Shown here in pieces: positions 1-5,610 of a stretch of 10,876 nucleotides of DNA; position 1 is the stretch's first letter, and every line of letters starts with the position of its first letter. The stretch covers positions 1-10,876 of the forward strand of contig JAJZAG010000104.1 in the NCBI GenBank assembly GCA_021799555.1, given 5' to 3'. The notes beneath the pieces were generated by a model. That model made no database searches. It saw only the letters and a program-made list of their open reading frames with translations, and was not told the origin of the DNA. A program made the position numbers and the translations under genes. Source of the stretch: Deltaproteobacteria bacterium (GTDB lineage Bacteria; Desulfobacterota; Binatia; Binatales; Binataceae).

Positions 1-152
1 GAAGATCGATCGCGCAGCAAAGATCGCGCGCAAAGAGAAGATCGGAAACCCGCGCGCCGAGCCGCTTCCAAGTAATCCCCTGACCGGCTCGCAAGCCCTT
101 GAGCGGCGTTGCTGGCGGGGGTTACATTGGTAGGTCATGCAGGTATCGCCCG
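1..152 (+). other. Leader region, possible 3' end of an upstream gene
   Basis: No complete gene lies here. Two plus-strand frames are open from the left edge. One is very basic and charged and stops at TAA 73-75. The other begins KIDRAAKIARKEKIGNPRAE and stops at TAG 131-133, 19 bases before the ATG of the radical SAM gene. Either could be the C-terminal tail of a gene lying to the left. The second looks somewhat more protein-like, but the stretch is too short to decide. No convincing promoter or terminator is visible. Confidence 0.3.
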
Positions 153-1910
153 ATGTTTGCGCGTAAGCGCGCGCTTGAACGCCTCGCCCGCGAGAAGCTG
201 CTTTACGAGCGCTCCCGCGGCGCAGGCGTGTGCGTCTGCGTCGTTTACCCGAACGTCTATCCGGTGGCGATGGCGAATCTCGGCTTCCAGTCGATCTTTC
301 ACATTTTCGATACGCATCCGCGCGTCGATGCCGAGCGCGCGTTCCTGCCCGACCCGGACGAGCGCGCGAATTTTGATTCGGGCGCGGCGCGGCTCGTGTC
401 GTTGGAGCGCGGACGGCCACTTTCGGATTTCGATATTCTAGCCTTCTCGATCGCGTTCGAGACCGACTATCTTAACCTGCTCGCGGTTCTGCGGATGGCG
501 GGGATTCCGCCGCGCCGCGAAGATCGCGCCGGACGCGCCTTCCCGCTCGTAATCGCTGGTGGCTCCGCGATCTTTCTCAATCCCGAGCCGATCGCAGATT
601 TCGTCGATCTGTTTCTGATCGGCGAGGGTGAGGAGATGGCGCCGGAGTTTATCGAGCGCTTCCTCGCCGTGCGCGGAGATAGCAACCGCCTCGACGATCT
701 CGCGAAGGTCGAAGGCGCGTACCGCCCCGACTACTACCTCCCAGCCTACGACGATCGCGGGCGTCTCGCCGCGGTCCGATATTCCGGACCCGGTAGTCCT
801 GCCGTCAGCCGCAGGCTTGTTGCGAAGCTCGATCGATTCAAAACTGCCTCGCTGATCGTGACCGAAGAGTCGGTTTTCGGCGATATGTACCTGGTCGAGG
901 CGAGCCGTGGATGCCAATGGGGATGCCGTTTCTGCGCGGCAGGCTTCATGTACCGTCCGATTCGCTACCGCTCGCCCGAAACTCTGGTAGCGGAAGCGAC
1001 GCGCGGCCTTTCCGAGCGCGGCGTGATCGGCCTGGTCGGCGCCGAAATGGCCAGCGTACCCGGAGTCGCGGATATCGCGCAGGCGGTCGCCGACGCGGGC
1101 GGACGGCTATCGCCGTCTTCGCTCAAGGCGGATTGTATCTCGCCCGCGCTCGCTTCCGCCCTGGCGCAGAGCGGAAATCGCAGCATCACGATCGCGCCTG
1201 AGGCGGGCAGCGAGCGGATGCGCAAGGTGATTAACAAGAACTTGAGCGAAGCCGAGATCTTGTCAGCCGCCGCGATGATGATCGGCGAAGGGGTCGAGAA
1301 CTTAAAGCTTTATTTCATGCTCGGACTTCCCGAGGAACACGCCGACGACGTGCTCGCGATCGCGGATCTCGCAGGCAAGCTTCTCGCGCAGGCGCGCGCG
1401 CGCCGCCAGCATATTGGCCGGGTGACGGTCTCGCTCAACCCGTTTGTGCCCAAGCCGTGGACGCCGTTTCAATGGGACGCGATGGAAGATCCGCGCGCGA
1501 TCAAGCGGAAAATCGCGATGCTGCGCTCCGCGCTCGGCAGGCTCGGCGCAATCGAGCTTGACGCCGAGTCGCCGCGCGAAGCCTATTTCCAGACTCTCGT
1601 ATCGCGCGGTGACCGCCGCGTGGGCGCGATCCTTGAACGCCTCGACGCGGCGCGATGCGACGCGCCCGGCCCGATCTGGCGCGAGCTGTCCGAGCTCGGA
1701 CGAGACGCTGCGTCGGGCCGATGGACCGCGTCGCCGCATCCTGATTTTTACGTGACTCGCCAATTCGCGCACGACGAAATCCTGGCGTGGGATTTTATCG
1801 ATCACCATATTCACAAATGGTTCCTGGCCTCCGAGCGTAAGAAGGCGCACTTCGAGCACCAGACGCCTCCATGCGACGTCACGCGCTGTGACGTATGCGG
1901 CGCGTGCTGA
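153..1910 (+). CDS. Radical SAM protein with N-terminal B12-binding-like region (TIGR03960-like)
   Basis: The 585-residue protein has the radical SAM [4Fe-4S] motif CQWGCRFC (C254, C258, C261), which binds the cluster that cleaves S-adenosylmethionine. The N-terminal part, about residues 20-180, resembles the cobalamin-binding-type domain of this superfamily: an early YPNVYPVAMANLGFQ segment and, near residues 136-160, a GGSAIFLNPEP...IGEGEE segment. The classical DxHxxG cobalamin motif is not seen, so B12 binding is uncertain. The catalytic barrel should span about 240-460. The C-terminus ends in a cysteine cluster (C574, C579, C582, C585). Length and these segments match the TIGR03960 group, whose reaction and substrate I do not know. 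Elsewhere that group is often encoded beside a TIGR03936 protein and RNase G; neither follows here. The ATG at 153 is chosen because MFARKRALERLAREK resembles family N-termini. A TTG at 99 in the same frame would add 18 atypical residues. No strong ribosome binding site supports either start. Confidence 0.85.
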   Translation: MFARKRALERLAREKLLYERSRGAGVCVCVVYPNVYPVAMANLGFQSIFHIFDTHPRVDAERAFLPDPDERANFDSGAARLVSLERGRPLSDFDILAFSIAFETDYLNLLAVLRMAGIPPRREDRAGRAFPLVIAGGSAIFLNPEPIADFVDLFLIGEGEEMAPEFIERFLAVRGDSNRLDDLAKVEGAYRPDYYLPAYDDRGRLAAVRYSGPGSPAVSRRLVAKLDRFKTASLIVTEESVFGDMYLVEASRGCQWGCRFCAAGFMYRPIRYRSPETLVAEATRGLSERGVIGLVGAEMASVPGVADIAQAVADAGGRLSPSSLKADCISPALASALAQSGNRSITIAPEAGSERMRKVINKNLSEAEILSAAAMMIGEGVENLKLYFMLGLPEEHADDVLAIADLAGKLLAQARARRQHIGRVTVSLNPFVPKPWTPFQWDAMEDPRAIKRKIAMLRSALGRLGAIELDAESPREAYFQTLVSRGDRRVGAILERLDAARCDAPGPIWRELSELGRDAASGRWTASPHPDFYVTRQFAHDEILAWDFIDHHIHKWFLASERKKAHFEHQTPPCDVTRCDVCGAC

Positions 1911-1933
1911 TCGATGACGTGTCTGAAAATCGA

Positions 1934-1961
1934 TCGACAGGGGCCGAGTCCGGATTAGAAT
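1934..1961 (+). promoter_or_regulatory. Sigma70-type promoter of the SH3-domain gene
   Basis: TCGACA (1934-1939, five of six matches to TTGACA) and TAGAAT (1956-1961, five of six matches to TATAAT) are separated by 16 bases. Transcription would start near 1968, giving a leader of about 26 bases that still contains the AGGAG site. It lies directly after the stop of the radical SAM gene, so the SH3 gene probably has its own promoter. Confidence 0.5.
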
Positions 1962-1985
1962 AGTTAGCTGGTGGTGATTCAGATC

Positions 1986-1990
1986 AGGAG
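1986..1990 (+). promoter_or_regulatory. Ribosome binding site deciding the SH3-gene start
   Basis: AGGAG lies 4 bases before ATG 1995 and 7 bases before the adjacent ATG 1998. It rules against the in-frame GTG codons at 1971 and 1974, which lie upstream of it and almost at the predicted transcription start. Confidence 0.6.
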
Positions 1991-1994
1991 CGCA

Positions 1995-2663
1995 ATGATG
2001 GGTATCGACAGAAACTTTCCAACCAGGATCGGATTGCCGGCCGCGATCATCGCCGCCGCCGTGTGTATTTTCACGACGGCGGTTTTTGCCGCGATGGGTG
2101 AATCCGACGTCCCATCGACTTCGTTGGTGCCCGCCGCGCCCAGCGCCTCGGCGAGCGGTGCGGCCAGCGCACCGGCCGGCGAATCGATGGCTCCCGGGTC
2201 GCCGGTCAAGACTCCTGCGGCGGCGGCGACTCGCAAGAAGACCGTGCGGCGCGCGAAGTTCAATGCCTCCGAGGTCGAACCCGCCAAGGCCCGCCTCAAG
2301 CTCCTCGAAGATTCGTGGGCCTACGTCGAGCCTGCGGATACCTCCGCGCACGTCGAACGCGTCCACAAGGGCAAGTACGTAATCGTGACCGGTTCAACGC
2401 GCTACTTCGTGCGGGTCAAGCTCAAGTCCGGAAAGACCGCGTACGTCGAACAATCGGCGGTCGATCTCGTCAGGCCGACCGACAAGATATTCCGCCTCAC
2501 CTCGAATGCGCCCGTGCTCGACCGGCCCAACCACCTTGGAAAAAAGCTCGCTGAAGTCCATACGCCCCACGACGTTCACGTGGTGGGAGTCGCCCTCAAC
2601 TACATGAAAATCCGAATGAGGAGCGGCCTCGAAGGTTATATCCCCGCGACGGCTCTGCAATAG
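1995..2663 (+). CDS. Exported protein with two bacterial SH3-like domains
   Basis: The 222-residue protein begins with a signal peptide: a short charged start (MMGIDRNFPTR), a hydrophobic stretch at residues 12-32 and a likely signal peptidase I site after A32 (VFA/AM). A linker rich in Ala, Pro and Ser (about 38-80) turns basic (RKKTVRRAK). Two domains follow that I read as bacterial SH3-like folds, about 100-160 (including SWAYVEPADTSAHV and VKLKSGKTAYVEQSAV) and 166-222 (including APVLDRPNHLGKKLAEV and IRMRSGLEGYIPATAL). Such domains commonly bind peptidoglycan or peptides in the cell envelope, so a wall-associated role is an inference. No catalytic domain is present. It could be a single-helix membrane protein if the signal is not cleaved. 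The start is set by the AGGAG site; 1998 is an equally possible ATG. It is the last plus-strand gene before a convergent gap and has its own promoter. Confidence 0.8.
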   Translation: MMGIDRNFPTRIGLPAAIIAAAVCIFTTAVFAAMGESDVPSTSLVPAAPSASASGAASAPAGESMAPGSPVKTPAAAATRKKTVRRAKFNASEVEPAKARLKLLEDSWAYVEPADTSAHVERVHKGKYVIVTGSTRYFVRVKLKSGKTAYVEQSAVDLVRPTDKIFRLTSNAPVLDRPNHLGKKLAEVHTPHDVHVVGVALNYMKIRMRSGLEGYIPATALQ

Positions 2664-3021
2664 CGTCGCGCCGATTCGGAAGAACTAGGGTCCGGGGCTG
2701 AATCTTCATCGTTCGCAGGATCTCAATTGCAACCTTAAGCGGTTCGCCCCTGCCGTTCATCTCTCGCAGTCGGGACTTTGCATAACTCGACCGGGGAGGT
2801 GTGCAGGTGCCGAGGGCAAGATTGCTCGCGACGTGAGCCCTGCCGCATGAGGTACAAGGCGCGAGATGCGTTGCTCGCCCGCGCTCTGGATGACATCGAG
2901 GATAGCGCGGAAGATGTGTGCGAGTTTCGGCTGAGAAAAAGAGCAGCATCTTGGCTATGTTTTCGGATAATTGTTCATTTATTACTTTAACTACGATGCG
3001 CAAACCATTGGGCGCGTGTGG

Positions 3022-3033
3022 GATCGCGCGATC
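3022..3033. repeat. 12-bp perfect palindrome
   Basis: GATCGCGCGATC is perfectly self-complementary and lies in the convergent gap, 18 bases before a second dyad. GATCGCG is common in this window's coding sequence, so part of this may be compositional. The non-coding location is the reason to list it. Confidence 0.45.
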
Positions 3034-3051
3034 ATAGCCACATTAGTTCAT

Positions 3052-3068
3052 GGCTGAACTGTTCAGCC
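3052..3068. repeat. 17-base dyad, 8-1-8 inverted repeat
   Basis: GGCTGAAC and GTTCAGCC are perfect inverse copies around a single T. As DNA it has the shape of a dimeric-regulator operator. As RNA it would form a 6-bp stem with a 5-base loop, followed by only two T residues, which is weak for a terminator. No promoter or gene start lies close enough to assign it a target. Confidence 0.45.
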
Positions 3069-3105
3069 TTACGCGCGCGTCATTCTCGTGGAATGATCAC
3101 GCTGT

Positions 3106-3121
3106 CGCGGCGAGAGCCGCG
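3106..3121. repeat. GC-rich stem-loop with GAGA tetraloop
   Basis: CGCGGC and GCCGCG flank GAGA, so the plus-strand RNA would form a 6-bp stem closed by a GNRA-type tetraloop. No T-tract follows on either strand, so it is not a standard intrinsic terminator. It could be structural RNA or chance in GC-rich sequence. Confidence 0.35.
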
Positions 3122-3402
3122 CGCAGGCGTGGAGCATGGAAGGCGAAACAAAATTTCAGGCACCCGATTCCGCGCCGGCTATCGTCTGGCAATTGGGGCG
3201 CCTGACGAGTGGAAGCGGCCCGGAAAGCTACGCGGGACGGCGAAAAATCGAGGACCTGAATTTACAAAGCGAACCGAGCTGCGGCGATGCGTTAGCGTGC
3301 GTTAGAGCAGTATCTCAAAAATTGGCGACACTTGACGGAGCGCATCCCCAAATCCGCGCCGGCGCATTTCGCGTGAACGAACCCATCGCCACGCGGCGCG
3401 TT

Positions 3403-5499
3403 CTACCAGCGCACGACCTGCTCGTAAACCTTGGGCAACTGGCGCGGCAGCGAGGCGATATCCTCGATCACAAGGTAGCGCGACGACTGGCACATCTGGC
3501 GCAAGTAGTCGTGTCCGGTCTTGTCAACCGTAATGCAGAACGGCAGCACGCCCGCCATCTCGAGCTCCTTGAGCGCCACCATCGTGTCCTGAATCCCGTA
3601 CGCGTTCGAGCGGCGGTCGTGGCCGTAGTCGAAATCCTGCGGGAATCCGTCGCTCAGCAGGATGACGTGCTTGGCGCGCGAGTTGACGTTCTTGAATTTC
3701 TCGCGCACGTGCCGGATCGCCGCGCCCATCCGCGTCGAGCGCTTGGGCTCGACCGCGCCGACGCGTCCGCGCACCTCGTCGGAAAGCTCCTGGTCGAACT
3801 CCTTGATCACATAGAACTCGACGTTGTCGCGTCCGTGGCCGGAAAATCCCATGATCGCGTACTGGTCGCCGATCTCCTCGAGCGACTGGGCCATGATGAT
3901 GAGAGCTTCCTTGTTGACATCGATAATGCGGCGCGGGCGTTGCGCGGCCTGCGGACGGCGTTGCCACGCTTTCATCCAATCGTCGTTGTCATCGTCGTCG
4001 GTGAACTGGCGCGGCTCGCGATGGATCGGCTCGTCGGTCGAGGCGGACATGTCGAGCAGGAACAGGGTCGCAACGTCGCGCGCTTCCTTCTTGCGCGCGC
4101 GATAGACGCGGCCGTCGGGAATCTCGCCCATCTTGCGCGCGACGTGCGACTCGACGGTCTTGTCGAAGTCGATCTCCTCGCCGTCCTCGAGCCCGCGCAC
4201 CATCCGGTACGATGCGGGCCGAATCCGCTGGAAGTTGCGGCGGATGACGGGGAGCAAATCGGCGTAACGGATCAGTGTGTTGTTGTAGAAGTCGCCGTCG
4301 TCGCCGCTGAGCGTGATCTCGCGCAGCCGGCACCAGTTGCGCCGGTAATCCGCCAGCACGTAGTCCCACTCGTCGTATGCGTAGTAGGAATCCTGGCGCG
4401 AGCGCGCGATCATCAATCGGCCCTGTCCGGTCACGCTGCCAACTTCGGCAAGTTGCTCGCGCATCGCCTCGAGTTCGCTCATCTGCTTGCCGGTGAGCTG
4501 GGTCAGGTACATCCCGTCGCCGTCGGCGTTGCCTTCGCCTTGGGAGGGATTGAGCTGCGCGCCCTGCTCGATCAGTTTGCGCAATTCCTCGGGCGAGAGC
4601 GCGCGTCCCTGGTTACCCTTGGACTGGCGGCCGGAAGTTTCCATGCTGAGGCGCTGGTCGGGTTCACCGCCGCCTTCGCCTTCGTCGCCTTCGCCCTGCG
4701 CGCCGTCGTCGGAGGCGTCGCCGCCCTTGACGCCGCTGATGAGGTCGTTGCGCATCTGCTCGGCCTGTCCGCTGAGCGGGTCGCCGTTGCCTGCCGCGCG
4801 CGCCTGCTCGATCAGCTCCTGCAGCCACTCGTAGATTGCGGTAGTCTGGCGCGCGGTCGTGAAGATATCGGCGTCGGCCTCGCGCAAAGGCGCGAAGAAC
4901 CTCTGCGCCATCCGCGCGAATCCGTCGGCGCCGCCCGGTCCGTTATCGACCAGCCCGAGCGACCCGCGCACCAGCATCGTGGAGAGCGCCTCCGGCGGCA
5001 GCATCTCGGTAAGCGAGCGGTTGATTCCCGCAATGCGGGGAGCAAGGCCGTGATAGCGCCGCGCAAGCGCGGCGTCGATTCGCGCGGCCTCGCCGAGGCG
5101 CATCAGCGCGCCCGCCAGCGCGGCGTCGTCGAAGGAGGCGACGAAGCTGTCGATCGCCTCGACGCCGGTTTCGGCGCGTTCCTCGAATCCTGGAATATCG
5201 GCGAGGCGGAATTTGAAGGTGCCGAAATCATGGCGCGAGGCGAGATGCGCAGTGGTGACGAGGTAGTAGTTGTACTCGTCGCCGGCGTTTCCGAATGGAT
5301 CGATTTTCTCCGGCAGGTAAATCATCTCGCCCGCCAGCAGCGGGAAGTGGAACGGCAGCATCGGACCGCAATTCGCGATCGAGTCGATGCGGAATTCCAG
5401 CGGGAACAGCATCCGCATGAACTTCGTGAGCACGCCCTTGATTTCGAACAATGGCTGGGAATTATCTGCCGACTGTGTCATCAGGTTATCAAATCCCAT
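3403..5499 (-). CDS. NorD/CobT-type protein with C-terminal VWA domain
   Basis: The 698-residue protein has three parts: an N-terminal, probably helical region (about 1-260), a Gly/Asp/Glu-rich low-complexity linker (about 270-310), and a conserved segment (YDEWDY near 374-379, then YRRNWCRLRE) leading into a von Willebrand A domain at about 478-690. The metal-site (MIDAS) residues are visible: D483-M-S485-A-S487 (LLDMSAST), T589 (STRMGAA) and D617 (LLSDGFPQD). This architecture is that of NorD-like, CobT-related proteins, which act with MoxR/NorQ/CbbQ-type AAA+ ATPases to remodel or load metal cofactors into target enzymes. No such ATPase or nitric oxide reductase gene is present, so the NO-reductase role of the family name should not be assumed. 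It is cytoplasmic, with no signal peptide. It stands alone, divergent from the M16 operon. The start at 5499 lacks a clear ribosome binding site; an in-frame ATG at 5481 (MTQSADN) is an alternative. An Asp run (DDDDNDD) lies between the MIDAS motif and the rest of the VWA domain. Confidence 0.85.
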   Translation of the reverse strand: MGFDNLMTQSADNSQPLFEIKGVLTKFMRMLFPLEFRIDSIANCGPMLPFHFPLLAGEMIYLPEKIDPFGNAGDEYNYYLVTTAHLASRHDFGTFKFRLADIPGFEERAETGVEAIDSFVASFDDAALAGALMRLGEAARIDAALARRYHGLAPRIAGINRSLTEMLPPEALSTMLVRGSLGLVDNGPGGADGFARMAQRFFAPLREADADIFTTARQTTAIYEWLQELIEQARAAGNGDPLSGQAEQMRNDLISGVKGGDASDDGAQGEGDEGEGGGEPDQRLSMETSGRQSKGNQGRALSPEELRKLIEQGAQLNPSQGEGNADGDGMYLTQLTGKQMSELEAMREQLAEVGSVTGQGRLMIARSRQDSYYAYDEWDYVLADYRRNWCRLREITLSGDDGDFYNNTLIRYADLLPVIRRNFQRIRPASYRMVRGLEDGEEIDFDKTVESHVARKMGEIPDGRVYRARKKEARDVATLFLLDMSASTDEPIHREPRQFTDDDDNDDWMKAWQRRPQAAQRPRRIIDVNKEALIIMAQSLEEIGDQYAIMGFSGHGRDNVEFYVIKEFDQELSDEVRGRVGAVEPKRSTRMGAAIRHVREKFKNVNSRAKHVILLSDGFPQDFDYGHDRRSNAYGIQDTMVALKELEMAGVLPFCITVDKTGHDYLRQMCQSSRYLVIEDIASLPRQLPKVYEQVVRW

Positions 5500-5543
5500 T
5501 GTGACGCACCGGAGACCTGCGATGCAATTTCCCGGTGGGCGGC

Positions 5544-5569
5544 GAAACCGCTCCGCGGAAAGCGGTTTC
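5544..5569. repeat. 9-bp inverted repeat in a divergent promoter region
   Basis: GAAACCGCT (5544-5552) and AGCGGTTTC (5561-5569) are perfect inverse copies separated by 8 bases that include CCGCGG. The repeat sits in the 111-bp region between the VWA gene and the first M16 gene, directly before a candidate -35 (TTGACT, 5570-5575) on the plus strand. This position suits an operator controlling one or both genes. A transcribed hairpin is possible if the minus-strand transcript begins upstream of it. Confidence 0.5.
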
Positions 5570-5600
5570 TTGACTCCGCGCCGAACGACGGCGTTAGATG
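5570..5600 (+). promoter_or_regulatory. Weak candidate promoter of the M16 operon
   Basis: TTGACT (5570-5575, five of six matches to the -35 consensus) is followed after 19 bases by TAGATG (5595-5600), a poor -10. If used, transcription would begin close to the ATG at 5611, giving a very short or absent leader. That would agree with the lack of a ribosome binding site there. Confidence 0.3.
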
Positions 5601-5610
5601 TTCATTCGTC

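Larger units (their letters stand above)
2664..3402. other. Gene-free convergent intergenic region
   Basis: This 739-base stretch lies between the 3' ends of the SH3 gene (+) and the VWA gene (-). Frames on both strands give short translations with no recognisable family, no consistent ribosome binding site and mixed composition. It contains an AT-rich patch at about 2935-2995, unusual for this window, a 12-bp palindrome at 3022-3033, a 17-base dyad at 3052-3068 and a stem-loop at 3106-3121. No hairpin followed by a T-tract is visible for either flanking gene. It may be a decayed gene or may hold a small RNA; I cannot support either. Confidence 0.6.

Noticed and set aside
1..30. Repeated GATCG/CGATCG motifs, also seen through the window
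   Set aside because: They occur at irregular spacing, mainly inside coding frames (Ile-Ala, Asp-Arg and similar codon pairs), so they look compositional rather than a repeat array or CRISPR.
99..152. TTG-initiated extension of the radical SAM protein
   Set aside because: The extra 18 residues (MSGVAGGGYIG...) are atypical and could overlap an upstream gene tail. ATG 153 gives the better N-terminus, although GGGYIG faintly recalls the YIG segment of some relatives.
2847..2990. Possible 47-codon small gene (MRYKARDALLARALDD..., hydrophobic end) in the convergent gap
   Set aside because: It has no ribosome binding site and no recognisable relatives, and the hydrophobic end comes from the AT-rich patch. 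It could be real but cannot be supported.
2596..3003. 135-codon minus-strand frame in the gap starting with TTG
   Set aside because: It runs into the 3' end of the SH3 gene on the other strand, has a non-ATG start without a binding site, and gives a Cys/Arg/Pro-rich translation typical of non-coding GC-rich DNA.
3356..3365. Palindrome GCGCCGGCGC after the VWA gene as a terminator
   Set aside because: It has no room for a loop and no following T-tract on the minus strand; it is easily produced by GC-rich composition.
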